A stretch of 64,000 bases of DNA from Asterella californica (taxonomy: Eukaryota; Streptophyta; Marchantiopsida; Marchantiales; Aytoniaceae). The notes under the pieces were generated by a model, which worked only from the letters and a program-made list of their open reading frames with translations, made no database searches and had not been told where the DNA came from. Below, piece by piece: positions 32,257 through 44,526 of the stretch; position 1 is the stretch's first letter, and each line of letters opens with the position of its first letter. The translations under genes and the position numbers were made by a program. The DNA is taken from NCBI GenBank assembly GCA_036924285.1, contig JAYKYS010000001.1, forward strand, positions 6,225,501 through 6,289,500, read 5' to 3'.

Positions 32257-32314
32257 CCCCTTCATGCTTTTATACCCCTTAAACCCCCGGTATGGGTATA
32301 AAAGCATGAAAGGG
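32257..32314. repeat. 21-bp near-perfect hairpin
   Basis: CCCCTTCATGCTTTTATACCC (32257-32277) pairs with GGGTATAAAAGCATGAAAGGG (32294-32314) with one mismatch around a 16-base loop. It resembles a small inverted-repeat element or a hairpin RNA precursor. Confidence 0.7.
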
Positions 32315-32319
32315 AGTAA

Positions 32320-33012
32320 CCTTTTTTCCCTCACAGTGTACTTTGATCCTGAAGAAACAGTTCTCTTCAGCCCCAAGAAACCTGAAATTTTCAAATTAAC
32401 ATTTTTCACTCAGAACTAAGATGTTTGTTTTGAAATCAATCATAATGGGTAAAGCTAGTGAAGAGCTTTAATTTGATTCCTACCTATACAGATTCTATGT
32501 TAGGATGATGAAATAATCACGAGATTCATATTTTAACATAATGGTTAAATTTTCCAGTTTTGTGAAAATTAACTCGCAAAATACGATCTTCTAGGTTACT
32601 AGGAGCACTTAGTAGTCATATCGGGGTTCAATGACGCAGCAGTACTTGTGAGTGAAGAGCTATTGTCCGGTATTGCTGCCCATCAACACTATTATGCGTT
32701 GGTGTGTTGCGAGAGGAATTATTTTCCTTTCAGAATTACTATCATAATGACAGATATGGTCTTGCAGAGTGTCTAGTAGATCTCTTGATTTCTTTGTCCA
32801 GGTGTTTTATAAATGATAAATGATAAAATGGTGTTATCTGGCTCTTTGAGTCTACGAGGATCATGAGACTGTCCATGTGAGTCCATCACAGCAGGACTCG
32901 GACCAGAAGCTTCATTAACAGTTTGCAGCAGCATGCACCTCCGACGGTGCACACAACGGGTTGAACTTACGATCTTTCTCTTAGAGGACTGTAGGTTAAA
33001 CCACTTGGGTGT
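32320..33012. other. Intergenic DNA, no gene seen
   Basis: AT-rich left part and mixed right part up to the next element. Only short frames are present. Confidence 0.45.
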
Positions 33013-33017
33013 ACTAC

Positions 33018-34145
33018 TGTCGCGCCCTTCATTCTCAAGATCGGGCGCAGACGCGAACAACAGAACCCTAGCAGACTTGCGCTAGGTTGTGAACGCTGCG
33101 AGTAGGACTTAACGGCTTGGCCGGGAAGTCGGGATCAGATGAACCCTAAGTGGTTCTCTGAACCAAGGTTGGAACCTTGGGTTAGGACATAAGGGTCTAT
33201 CCCAAGAGGGCCCCAGACGAACGCTGGCTTAAGGAGGCGAGTCTGGAAACGGGTTGAAACATGAGTCTCAGACATAGGTCTAAGACGTGGGACCGAGACG
33301 TGGGTCCGAGACGTAGACGAACCACAGGGTTCGACCCTGGGTCTGGACCACAGGTTTCGGAAAAACTGCTAAGTGCTGGAGCTCCAGGGACGTTTTAGGT
33401 CGTGGACGGAGCTCCACGTAAGATCTCGAGGCGAGTGAGGTATCGTTGGAAAGGTATCGTTGGAAAGGTCTCGTAGAGAGCTTTCCAGTGATATATAACA
33501 CTCCTCGCTCTCACCTCCGAGCTGGAAGTTATGGCCGAACCACAATCGGGTTGTGGTATAATTTTCAAGGACCAAAGAGGAGGGCGGGGCCGCCGATCCC
33601 CAGAAGTATATATGAGAGGGGCTCGATGCCTGGGTGGGCCAGGACGAGTCACCCGACCCTAGGGTTCGGCGGGCGGACTATGGGGGCATGAGGTGATGGC
33701 TAGGCCGGTTCCAAGACACTTTCCGATCCAGACTTGGATGTCTAGACTTAAGAACGATGTAAGGGCTGGAGCAAGACTAGGGAACGAGTCGGCGGGTTAG
33801 ACCACCGTTCGGGAGCCTAGACCCAGACGGACATCACGGGCGGTTGGGCCGCTAGGTGTGCTGGAGGCACCGTTTAGGACCCTGGACTTTATGGAAAGTC
33901 CGCCCCAAGTCATCTTGTGACTTGCTCATGTTTGGGACCGACCTAGGCGGGTCTAGGTCGGGACTTAAGAACTGCTGAGCTTGATAAATAGAGAGACTGT
34001 CCGGCTCCGGTCCGGACCAAACAGAACTAAGGTAAGTGGTGCATGGACGCTAACTTGTGATTGTGTTTGCAGGTTAGCGGTGTGAAGTTTGCGACCTACT
34101 GAGCTAGAGCTTCCGCTGGCGCAACAAGGCGGTAGGTGCGCGAAA
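33018..34145 (+). repeat. 5' LTR of the chromovirus
   Basis: 1128 bp, starting TGTCGCGCCC and ending GCGCGAAA. It is 14 bp longer than the 3' LTR because GTATCGTTGGAAAG is tandemly duplicated near 33440-33467. A TATA-like GATAAATAG lies at about 33983. A GTAAGT and a TTTGCAG lie 40 bp apart at 34032-34072 in both LTRs. Confidence 0.9.
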
Positions 34146-34147
34146 AG

Positions 34148-34160
34148 TGGTATCAGAGCC
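34148..34160 (+). other. Primer binding site, initiator tRNA-Met
   Basis: TGGTATCAGAGCC lies two bases after the 5' LTR and is the standard plant initiator tRNA-Met complement. Confidence 0.9.
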
Positions 34161-34266
34161 GACGCTTCGGTGAGCGAGAACTTGAGATAGCGGCTGAAGG
34201 CTGGACGCTTGAGGAGGGACGCGAGACACGAAGTGGATCAGCGTTTCTAGGTGAACACTTGGAGCG

Positions 34267-35247
34267 ATGGCCGAGGACGGACAGAGTTCCAGGAGGAAGA
34301 CCAAGAAACGAGGAGCGGCTAACGAGAACAGATCGACTCGAGCTAGCCCCGAGGCACAGTCAGAGGACGACAACCGACAACCTTCGCCCCAACGTCAAGG
34401 GAGCCCTGTACCAACTGCGGCACCTGTGCAGCAAGATGGAGTTTTGCCAGCGGTGCCCAACGATTCAGGCACGGACAGTCAAGGAGCCTTGTATGCGGAA
34501 CTCATCAAAATGATGAAGACCATGCAGGAAGGCATGGCCTCCATGGATAAACGTATCGCTGAACTTGAGGCAGGCCAAGGAAGTTCCTCGTCTACCAGGA
34601 AGCTTTGTAAGACGAATCTGCCGACCCCGTTTACAGACATAGGACGAGCTCGTAAAGTTAAGGATTTCTTAACTGAGTTGGACCTATACTTTGAGACGCA
34701 ACAGACTAAGGAGTCTGACAAGGTGAGAGCGGCGGTTACGTTCCTGAAAGATCATGCGCTTCTCTGGTGGACTGCATACAGGGATGAGCATGCCTTGACC
34801 GTCTCGGTGCTTGGTTGGAAAGAGTTCGAGGAGTTGCTCGCAGGACGATTCACTCTGGAGTATCAAAGGATTCAGGATGGTGTTGAGTTGGTGAGACTGA
34901 AGCAGACGGGGACCTTAAGCGCTTATGTGCACGAGTTCAGTGCCAAGCTGGATTCGTTCTCCAAGTGGACTGAGGAGACCAAAATATGTATATTCATTGG
35001 GGGACTCAAGTCTAGCTCGGAGAAGGCTCTCTTTCGGATGCCAAAGCTACCAGAGACAAGTGCCGAACTTTTGAAGCTAGCGGAGCGAATTGGGGACGAT
35101 GAAGTCCAGCAACAGAAACCTTTTGAACCTCGCAGCACGGACAAGTTCCAGAAGAAGAACAAGGGCTTCAAACGACAATGGGATGGGGTGAGAAGGATCG
35201 GAAGGATTCTTCTGCCCCGACAGCAAAGCGGCAACAAACAGGAGTAA
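34267..35247 (+). pseudogene. Chromovirus Gag
   Basis: The ATG at 34267 (GCGATGGCCGAGG) opens a 326-codon frame. It has a charged Ser/Pro-rich start, a short coiled coil (ELIKMMKTMQEGMASMDKRI), and a Retrotrans_gag domain with FLKDHALLWWTAYRDE and GRFTLEYQRIQDGVEL. Near 35190 the natural sequence passes to the frame that starts at 35178 in the annotation below, so the last 20 or so codons here are off-frame. Confidence 0.88.
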
Positions 35248-35939
35248 AACCTAAGGGGCAGACACCTCAGAAAGACAATGGCGCTAAGTTTACTTGCTAC
35301 AACTGTGGCGAGGCGGGCCACATTGCTAAGAGGTGTACGAAACCTAAGGTTAGTAACTGTAGCATGAATGCGTTTGTTGCAAAGGACTTGTTGGAGGGCC
35401 AGATGACTGTGACCTTGAGAACCACGAAGAAGACGGCGGGACTGATGTATCTACAAGCCAAGGTTGCTAACCGTGATGTTACTTTTCTTGTGGACACAGG
35501 AGCGACTCACTCCTTCATAAGTCCAAAGTTGGTGAAGAAGTTGGGCTTGTCTACCTCCAAGGCAGACAAGCCTATTCAGGTACGCTTTGCCAAAGGCAAG
35601 ACGTACCAAACTTCTGAAGTGGCCTTGGACGTACGATTTGCGTGTGAGAAGTTGGAGTTCACAGAGAACTTCACGGTGTGCGAGATGGATGATATCCATG
35701 CGGTTTTGGGGAACACTTTCTTGGACAGGTTTGAAGTGAAACTTAGGCGGAAACCTTTAAGGTTAAACGTTAGAGTTAAAGGGCGGAAGCTGGGAGTGAG
35801 GCTGATCCGGAAGGCGCGGAAAATTGACGACTTTACAGTGAATTTGATCAAAGGCAAACAGATGGACTTCAACGATGGGGTCATGTGTTTGATGCGGGTT
35901 GCAGATATGATGACGGGTGGCCGACAAGAGGAAACATGA
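35178..35939 (+). pseudogene. Chromovirus nucleocapsid knuckle and protease
   Basis: The frame carries a CCHC knuckle CYNCGEAGHIAKRC (about 35296-35337) and a retropepsin active site FLVDTGATHSFIS (about 35484-35522). A TGA at 35937-35939 ends it, but the same frame continues at once into RT, so this is a point nonsense change. Confidence 0.88.
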
Positions 35940-36620
35940 GGAGACGCGACTAAACTTCCAGAGGTGCTTCGTGAAGTGATTAAGGAGTTTGAGGATGTCT
36001 TGACGGATGAGTTACCTGCTGAGTTACCTCCAAGGCGGGTGGTGGATCACAAGATTGAAGTCTTGCCAGGATCAGAACCACCTTCCAAAGCCCCTTACCG
36101 ACTCAATCAGATGGAACTCCTTGAGTTGAAAAGACAACTCGGCGAGCTATTAGCGCGGAGGTATATTCGAACCAGTAAGTCACCTTATGGAGCCCCAGTT
36201 CTCTTCGCAAAGAAGAAGGATGGGAAGTTACGACTCTGCGTAGATTATCGTGCACTCAATAAGGTGACGGTGAAGAATAATTATCCCTTGCCAAGGATAG
36301 ACGACCTCTTTGATAGGTTAGCGGGCGCGAAGTACTTCAGCAGGATAGACTTGAAGTCAGGATATTACCAGATCCGGATAGCTGACCCAGATGTTGAGAA
36401 GACCGCTTGTCGAACCAGATACGGATCATTTGAATTCGTGGTGATGCCATTTGGACTCTACAACGCCCCTTCGACGTTCACTACATTGATTAACACAATT
36501 TTTTGCGAGGAGATGGATGAGTTTGTTTGTTTACATCGACGACATCTTGATCTACTCCAAAACCTTGGAGTCGCACGCAGAGCAGCTAAGGGTGGTGTTG
36601 ACGAAGCTGCGGGAGCATAA
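35940..36620 (+). pseudogene. Chromovirus RT, N-terminal part
   Basis: RT motifs include [40 protein letters not shown] and [10 protein letters not shown]. The frame is lost by a one-base change near 36525, just before the catalytic YIDD, and runs out of frame to 36620. Confidence 0.88.
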
Positions 36621-37803
36621 GCTGTTTGCCAACATTGACAAGAGTGAGTTTGGTTTGGAGCGCATTAACTTCTTGGGACATGTCATTAGTGCAAAAGGAG
36701 TCGGATCAGATATGCAAAAGGTGGACGCAATTGTGACTTGGGAGCCTCCGACTACAGTGAAAGGGATGCGGCGATTCTTAGGATTGGCGCAATTCTACCG
36801 CAAGTATGTGAAGGGGTTTTCAAAGATCGCGAAGCCTCTGACAGACTGGACGGACAAAGACGCACAGGTAAGTTGGACCAAGGAGGTGGATGATGCGTTT
36901 CAGACGATCAAAAATATTTTGTCAAAGGCGCCAGTTTTGAAGCTGCCGGAGTTCGACAAACCATTCGAGGTGCACACGGACGCGAGCGACTATGCGATTG
37001 GCGGAGTGTTGGTGCAGGATGGAAAACCTGTAGCGTACGAAAGCAAGAAGCTATCTGGGACAGAGAGTCGATGGCCGACTCACGAGAAGGAACTGTTTGC
37101 GGTGGTTCATTGCTTGAGGAAATGGCGGCATTACTTGGGACTTCACAAAACCCAAGTGTATACTGACAATATTTCACTCAAGTACTTTGAGACACAAGAT
37201 CGGGTGACGCCAAAGCAACTACGGTGGCATGATACCTTGGCGCTCATGAACGTGGAATTGATCCACAAAGCGGGAAAGGACAATGTGGTTCTTGACGCCT
37301 TGAGTCGCAAGGAGGAATATCTTCCATCGTCAACACAGATTCTGCGAGCTATGTATCCTAAGGAGTCAGATTTGGAGAGGCGAATACGTGAAGGTTACAT
37401 GGGCAATGACCAAGCGAAGGAGTACATGGAACAACTCAAGCGAGGAGTGAAGTTGCAGAACATGCAGCTAAGACATGGTTTACTCCTGTTCAAGCAAAGT
37501 CGGGTTTATGTGAGACAAGGAAAACTTAGGACCAAGTTGTTAAAAGAATCTCACGATGTGCCCTTATCAGGCCATAAAGGAGACAAGTCCACTTTAGCAG
37601 TGATAGCTAAAAAGTTTTATTGGCCCCACATGAAAGACGATGTTGCCCACTTTGTGAAAACATGCGTAACCTGTCAAGCGAATCGCGTTTCTTATAGAAG
37701 AAACAAGGATTGCTTCATCCTTTGCCGATTCCAGCCAGACCTTGGGAAAGCATTAGCATGGACTTCATTACCTCTCTGCCTGACTCAAATGGATACAACG
37801 TGA
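36517..37803 (+). pseudogene. Chromovirus RT C-terminal part, RNase H and integrase zinc domain
   Basis: The frame resumes with [17 protein letters not shown]. RNase H follows (PFEVHTDASDYAIGGVL, HEKELFAVVHCL, VYTDNISLKYF). The integrase zinc-binding region is HDVPLSGHKGDKSTL with CVTCQANR. A one-base shift near 37703 moves the sequence to the next frame (LHPLPIPARPWESISMDF). Confidence 0.88.
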
Positions 37804-38837
37804 TTTTTGTGATAGTTGATCGGTTTAGCAAACTAGCAAAGTTTGCTCCGACCTTGGATACCGCAACAACGTTCACGACTTCTCGGTTGTTCCTAGATAC
37901 TTGGTGGCGTTCACATGGATTACCTTGGAGTATCATTTCGGATAGAGACTCTAAGTTCACAAGTGCCTTTTGGAAACACTTATTCCAAAAATTGGGGACT
38001 AAGTTAAAATTTAGTACCGCCTTTCATCCGGAAACAGATGGGCAAACACTACGAGTTAACTCGGTTCTGAACCAATACTTGAGGAATTATGTGAGCGCGG
38101 ACCAAAGTGATTGGGCGGAGTGGCTCAGTCTTGCGGAGTACTGCTACAATTCCACGAAGCATTCGGCAACCGGCGAATCGTCTTTCTTGCTGGCTTACGG
38201 ACGTGAGCCAGAAGGGCCTCTTGACTTGACTCTTGCAGGGAGTTCTACATCGGCACGACCAAGAACACGGCAAACATCAGCTGAAGAGTTGGTGGTGGCA
38301 ATGCAGCGGCGCGAGAAACAAGTAAAGAAGAACCTCGAGAAGGCGCAGCAACGATACACGAAGCAGGTAAACAAGCATCGGTGGCAAGTGAAGTTTCAAG
38401 TGGACGAAGAGGTATGGTTAAGTACGAAAAACTTCACACTTCCGAAAGATATATCGACGAAGTTCTCATCAAAGTTCGCGGGACCTTTTGTCATTGTGAA
38501 GAATCCGCATGAAGATGTCTATACATTAGACCTTCTTCGTGAGTGGCAGTTGCATCCGACTTTCCATGTTTCTTTATTAAAGAAATACTTCAAGGATGAT
38601 TTGCGGCCGGAGCGCAAACAAGTACTCAGGCCTCAACCTGATGTCGTGCAAGGCGAAGCAGAATATGAGATGGAGTCCATTTTGCGGTCTTGGCGCAAAT
38701 CAAACCGGATGGAGTACTTGGTCAAATGGCGTGGTTACCATTTGAAGGAAGCAACTTGGGTGCCAGAGGAAGATCTCGCACATGCGAGCGACGTATTAGA
38801 CCTCTTCAAACAACGACAAGGACAACAAGGGCGTTAG
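37710..38837 (+). pseudogene. Chromovirus integrase core and chromodomain
   Basis: The integrase core has Asp in SMDFITSLP and IISDRDSKFTSAFW. The catalytic Glu position reads DGQTLRVNS where the family has DGQTERVNS, so the triad is broken. A GPF/Y-like module follows (KFAGPFVIVKNPHEDVYTLD). The C-terminus is a chromodomain at about 38661-38814 with MEYLVKWRGY and EATWVPEEDL, which in chromoviruses binds methylated histone H3 and steers integration to heterochromatin. Confidence 0.9.
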
Positions 38838-39570
38838 CAAGATGAGGACATCTCCTTCCAGCGAGGAGTGAAGGAACGTCGAATCATACGAGTAGCAACT
38901 TGAGGCGATTTGGGCCAATGGACTTTGTAGCTTTTACTTGTGTTTGGAAATAAAGATTCTGTTTCTTGAAAAATCGTCTAAGTGTATTGGTAGTGCATGG
39001 CTATGACTAGTTCTGATCAGATGCCTAGGATGTTGTCAAGAGGAGGAACGAAGCACACTCAAAAGAAGCGAGCTGGTTTGGATAAGCATCTAAATCAAGA
39101 CTAAGTCTTGATGTCAAGACTTAGGTTGGCCGTAGCGTTGGCAAAGCAAGTATGAACTTTCATACTTGTCTTGGGGCTTGGGGTGATCTTGCTTTGCGGG
39201 TTTCTAATTGCAAAGTAAACTTAGTCGCGCGTCTAAGTCAAATCAGATTACGACCGGAAAGTGAGTTTCGGGGGACCTTGTAAGTAGGTGTGAATACTTA
39301 TAGTTAGCAAGTTAGAGTCTTAAGTAGAATGTTTAGAAGTTGCCAACTAGTTTTGTTTAGGGTAAGCCAAAAAGGTAAGGCTTTTCCCGAGACTAGTTGG
39401 AATTTTCTAAGTGTTCTAGCGACAACTTAAGACTCAAGCCAAGAAGAGAATTGCGGGTTAGCTACCAGAACGCAATTCTAACGCCAAGGGGTTGGCTACC
39501 CATTTTGAAGTTGGTGTTAACTTAAAGGATCATTGTTGATGAGGCCATCAACCTCCAAAGTGGGGGTGAG
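38838..39570 (+). other. 3' untranslated region of the chromovirus, ending in polypurine tract
   Basis: This stretch has no frame. It ends CCAAAGTGGGGGTGAG directly before the 3' LTR, which is the polypurine tract. Confidence 0.75.
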
Positions 39571-40684
39571 TGTCGCGCCTCTCATTCTCAAGATCGGGCG
39601 CAGACGCGAACAACAGAACCCTAGCAGACTTGCGCTAGGTTGTGAACGCTGCGAGTAGGACTTAACCGCTTGGCCGGGAAGTCGGGATCAGATGAACCCT
39701 AAGTGGTTCTCTGAACCAAGGTTGGAACCTTGGGTTAGGACATAAGGGCCTATCCCAAGAGGGCCCCAGACGAACGCTGGTCTAAGGAGGCGAGTCTGCG
39801 AACGGGCTGAAACATGAGTCTCAGACATAGGTCCGAGACGTGGGACCGAGACGTGGGTCCGAGACGCAGACGAACCACAGAGTTCGACCCTGGGTCTGGA
39901 CCACAGGTCTCGGAAAAACTGCTAAGTGTTGGAGCTCCAGGGACGTTTTAGGTCGTGGATGGAGCTCCACGTAAGATCTCGAGGCGAGTGAGCTATCATT
40001 GGAAAGGTCGCGTCGAGAGCTTTCCAGTGATATATAACACTCCTCGATCTGACCTCCGAGCTGGAAGTTATGGCCGAACCACAATCGGGTTGTGGTATAA
40101 TTTTCAAGGACCAAAAAGGAGGGCGGGGCCGCCGATCCCCAGAAGTATATATGAGGGGGGCTCGATGCCTGGGTGGGCCAGTACGAGTCACCCGATCCCA
40201 GGGTTCGGCGGGCGGACTCTGGGGGCATGAGGTGATGGCTGGGTCGGTTCCAAGGCACGTTCCGATCCAGACTTGGATGTCTGGACTTAGGAACGATGTA
40301 AGGGCTGGAGCAAGACTAGGGAACGAGTTGGCGGGTTAGACCACCGTTCGGGAGCCTAGACCCAAACGGACATCACGGGCGGTTGGACCGCTAGGTGTGC
40401 TGGAGGTACCGTTTAGGACCCTGGACTTTATGGGAAGTCCGCCCCAAGTCATCTTGTGACTTGCTCATGTTTGAGACCGACCTAGGCGGGTCTAGGTCGG
40501 GACTTAAGAACTGCTGAGCTTGATAAATAGGGAGACGGTCCGGCTCCGGTCCGGACCAAACAGAACTAAGGTAAGTGATGCATGGACGTTAACTTGTGAT
40601 TGTGTTTGCAGGTTAGCGGTGTAAAGTTTGCGACCTACTGAGCTAGAGCTTCCGCTGGCGCAACAAGACGGTAGGTGCGCGAAA
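39571..40684 (+). repeat. 3' LTR of the chromovirus
   Basis: 1114 bp, with scattered substitutions relative to the 5' LTR, so the insertion is older than the element at 14580. It is followed by the ACTAC duplication. Confidence 0.9.
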
Positions 40685-40689
40685 ACTAC

Positions 40690-41541
40690 TTATGTGTAAC
40701 GAAAGGTCCTGTTCGCAATGAGCTTATGAAGCTAATTCGTTGCTCGAGAGAGTGGCTTACGTTCGTAAGTCACGTAATTGGACAAGGTCTTTCAAAGAAT
40801 AAAGCTTGAAGTATAAATTTGATCCTTTGCTCATTCATTATCTTACATCTCCTGTCCGTGAACTTACATTGCTCGAGAAATTTTTTCCCAGTGTTTTATG
40901 CTTCATTTTGATTCTTCATAAGAGATCATTATCAAATTTAATATCCTTTCATATGTATATCCTTATAACAAAACTGAAAATTGCACTGCAAGTCTGTCCG
41001 AATCCGAAGGCTTTATCTCTCTCAATAGAATACTACTGAGAGAAAAAACACACACTTATCTAGAACTGATAAAGACGAAGTTACCTTAATATCTCTCTCA
41101 ACAGAATGCTATCAGCTTGAAAGAGATTATAATGATGAGGATTTAAATAGGAATACTTTGAGATGAAAAATGCACTCTTTACTTAAATTCCATATCTGAT
41201 ACACTCTAGGAGGGACTCGCGTGATATCTACTATATAATGATATTACGAATATACGTCAATATACTGAAGCTACATACTTGTTCTCACTATCTATCACAT
41301 GACTTATCATATGACTTATCTGCTGTCACCAGTCTCTCTCACGTCAAATTCTTGTCACTAGTCACATTTTCTTCTTGTTTTGTCTTTTATCTTTTTACTT
41401 TTCGCAAGTGTTTAGATATGAACTCTAAAGATATTTAACAATTCTTTTTGTGTTACAAGGACTAAGCACGTAACACAATACATACACACAGAAAACACAG
41501 TACAAGGATATTTAACAATCCTTTTTCAGGTACGGGGAGTA
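40690..41541. other. AT-rich intergenic DNA with a diverged direct repeat
   Basis: No gene was recognised. A GATATTTAACAATYCTTTTT segment followed by a (A/G)(C/G)TAAGCAYGTAAC end occurs twice (from about 41429 and 41508). The next element inserted at the end of the second copy. Confidence 0.5.
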
Positions 41542-41545
41542 AGCA

Positions 41546-42503
41546 TGTAACGTTCGACCGCAGATCTCGGAATAGATTCCTTTATCTCTAACCAATGAAC
41601 TGCCGAACGTGAACCTCCCTAGAGAACTGTATACTTTATTTGTGTCTCCAGATCCAGTTCGTTAAACTATCCGCTAATAAGCACACAGGATTTAATAATT
41701 GTTGAACAGGTTTCAAATAACCAACTAGTCTTTTGTAGGTCTCTGGTCAAGCTTAGGTTACTAAATACAGGTGGAACTATTCTAGACCTGGATTGCATAA
41801 AATTTGGGCAGCGCTTCCGCTACTGGTGATCAAGTCGGAACGCCAGGACCCACAAGGAGCAACCGCCAAGACTAGGAGACCTAGTAGATGCTAGGAAGTA
41901 GGAAGGCAAAGCAATTACACCGAAATAAAGTCAACACGACACCAGATGCGCCCAACTCAGTTTTGGCACACAACTCAAGGTTACTTATCAGAATGAAGAA
42001 AGTTACGGGCTCATATACATTACATGGCATTACTTGCTGACAAGGTCACGCAGCGCTCTTGGACCGGCGATTCTTCACTACTCAGCCACTCCAGAACTAA
42101 GACTTCACCAGAGAACCTAATTTCACTCTGAACGCTCTGATTTCTGTTACTCAACAGATCAGACCCCAAGTCTGCGATCTAATCAACACCATATCATTCT
42201 TGTTGATCATAAGTCTGCTCTCCAGATCTGCTCTCCAAGTCTACTCTCCAAAGAATCTGATTTGCACAGTTCTAGCTCCTGATTTCTGACCTCAAAGACA
42301 ATATACACTACACTGAAAAATACAGTCTCCTCCCTCACCACCAAGAGTGCTCTCTCCAAGACTGAAAAACTGAGAATGCCCATTTAGGGTTCGCGACCCT
42401 CCTTATCTGGTTCCTTGAGTTTGCTTTGTGACCATGCAGCTGCCACTTTTTGGTTAATCACTGCCCGAATGCCATCTGGTGGGATAAAGCAAAAGGTGTT
42501 ACA
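41546..42503 (-). repeat. 3' LTR of the minus-strand gypsy element
   Basis: Read on the plus strand, it starts TGTAACGTTCGACC and ends AAAGGTGTTACA. It is the same length as the right LTR with few differences (for example GGGCAG versus GAGCAG near 41810). Confidence 0.92.
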
Positions 42504-43008
42504 ATCGCCCCAACCAGCAAAACGCAGTTCTTCCACTGAACTGCGGTATCTACAATACCACATTAGGAACAACACTTCCTCAAATCCAGAGGAACAGTAC
42601 CCCATCCAAGGTAAGATTAAACTCTTTCTCACGACTATGCTCCATTACCGAGCATCTGTTGAAGCTTTCGGGTGAGACAGAATCCTAGCTTCCAGGTGGT
42701 GAACTCGTCAGTTTCTTTTTATCCACCTCCTTACTATGATACACCATAGTAGCGTCAGCCTAAACCTGATTGACATCCGACAGTCATAAGAAGTCAGCAG
42801 ACCACAACTCCACCTTTAGACGAGCAGATTGGCAAGATCTACTCGGTTCCAGTGTCCTTGAAGGGCCCTTTGCATGACTCTTCTAACTCGATTCAATCCA
42901 CCGCTTAGTTGGAAGAAAACACTGCGGACTGTCGTCTCACAAAGTATTTACGCAGTGGTTCCTGGAACTTGTACAATGCTAGATCATCTAGATACTCCCA
43001 AGCTTCAC
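42504..43008 (-). pseudogene. Integrase tail remnant and 3' untranslated region
   Basis: Just beyond the stop near 43009 a neighbouring frame reads GEAWEYLDDLALYKFQEPLR, which looks like the end of a chromodomain-like tail displaced by a shift. The rest to the LTR shows no frame. The purine run next to the LTR on the minus strand (TTGGGGCGAT) is the likely polypurine tract. Confidence 0.5.
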
Positions 43009-43743
43009 CTACCAATCCCGGAACTCTACCTGTCCAACGACATAGGTATTGAGTACCATTGTAACGGGTTCTCCAGCTCCATCTGGATTCGGTGATGCTC
43101 GATGATCTACTATCTCAATCAACTCAAGATCATCAGCTCTTGGTAATGTTTCTAACACTGGATGCCATTTTTGATATCTTCCAGGCAACAATTCTAGTTC
43201 TTCACGAAACATTTTCAAGTTAGAAACATGAATGATGGGGTGATAATGTTTCATACTAGCTGGAAAACGTAACTTATAGGTCACAGGACCTAACTTCTTC
43301 TCGATCAGGAACGGTCCTGCCCACTTTGGAAGAAGCTTCTTGGCTAAATCCACCCCTGCTGGGATTCTAAAGTTCTTGGTTCTCAACCAGACTCTCTGCC
43401 CTTCTTCGAACTGTACGTCTTGTCTACCACGGTTTGCATATTTGGCATACCGTTGTTGTGCCTTCTCCATGTGTTTCTTTGCCTCTTGAAACACAGTACC
43501 CTGAACACGTATGAAAGTCTCTAGATCTGGAGGATCTTGATTTTACCTTCCTGCATTTTCATGCCCCTTGGTAGCCAGAGCTATAGGAGTCCAAGGTGCA
43601 TGAGAGCCCCGATAAACCACTTCAAATGGTTTAAATCCTGTACTCGAATGCTTAGTGTTGTTATATGTAAACTCCACCAAGTTCAAGTGCTCGCTCCAAT
43701 CACTCTGATCTCGCATGATATAGTTTCTCAACCCTTGCTCCAC
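43009..43743 (-). pseudogene. Integrase C-terminal region of the minus-strand gypsy
   Basis: The piece at 43743-43543 has the integrase core end (EQGLRNYIMRDQSDWSEHL and YNNTKHSSTGFKPFEVVYR). After a TAA at 43543-43545 the same frame continues at 43494-43009 with FEEGQRVWLRTKNFRIP and a GPF/Y module (KWAGPFLIEKKLGPVTYKL), then HPIIHVSNLKMF. It ends in a weak chromodomain-like segment. Confidence 0.85.
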
Positions 43744-43821
43744 TATCTGTATAGTCCTCTCTGTCTGACCATCAGTTTCAAGATGATAAGAGGAACTGAA
43801 CTTGAGGTTTGTTCCGAGTCT

Positions 43822-44490
43822 TCAAAACAACCCCTTCCAAAACTCAGCTACAAACCTCCTATCCAAGTCTGAAACGATGTCTTTAGGCATCCCATGATAC
43901 TTAAAAACACATCGTATGAACAGCTCAGCGGCACCTTTTGACGTCACTGTTTCTCTACAAGGGATGAGGTGAGCTTGTTTGCTGAAACGATCGATGACAA
44001 CTAGTAAAGTGTCAAAACCTCCTGACTCAGGTAAACCGGTGCATAACTCCATACTTATGCTCTCCCAAGGCCCATCAGGTATTGGCAAAGGTCTCAGCAA
44101 TCCTGCAGGTCTCCTCCGCTCAGTTCGTTGTTGCTGACATGTCAAGCAAGTCTGCACGTACTTGATTACATCCTCCAACATGGACGGCCAATAGAACTGC
44201 TCTTTAACTCGTTGCAATGTTCTATTCTGTCCTCCATGTCCAGCCAGTTCACAATCATGACATTCTTGCATGACGAGTGTCCTTAGAGATCCAGCTGGAA
44301 CATAGACCTTGGTTTGCTTATAAAACCAAAGGCCATTGCGAAATGAGAGACTACGTACCAATGGATCTCTCTCTTGTTGACTGGTCCAACGTTGAGCCTG
44401 AGGATCGTCTGGCAATGCTTGTCTGATTCGATCCAAAAGCTCTTTACTTGTGTCTTGAGTTGTTAACGCTTGGACACGTCTGCTTAACAA
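43822..44490 (-). pseudogene. Integrase N-terminal and core region of the minus-strand gypsy
   Basis: The integrase zinc region (HDCELAGHGGQNRTL, CLTCQQQR) is followed by the core. The first catalytic position reads SMELCTGLPE, with Glu where Asp is normal. The second Asp is in DIVSDLDRRFVAEFW. A TGA at 43822-43824 interrupts before the Glu, which is kept beyond the stop (DGQTER). Confidence 0.85.
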
Positions 44491-44526
44491 ATCCGCTGGA
44501 ATATTTTCCTTCCCCTTTTGATACCG

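Larger units (their letters stand above)
33018..40684 (+). mobile_element. Chromodomain Ty3/gypsy retrotransposon (chromovirus), complete but frame-broken
   Basis: The LTRs at 33018-34145 and 39571-40684 are flanked by ACTAC on both sides (33013-33017 and 40685-40689). The initiator-tRNA primer site follows the 5' LTR after two bases, and a purine tract precedes the 3' LTR. Inside are Gag, protease, RT, RNase H, integrase and a chromodomain, all on the plus strand. One in-frame stop and three frame changes interrupt what is normally a single frame. Confidence 0.93.

Noticed and set aside
33018..40684. Overlapping chromovirus frames as programmed frameshifts
   Set aside because: Chromoviruses normally use one frame; the changes fall inside domains (before YIDD, inside integrase), so they are mutations or sequence errors.
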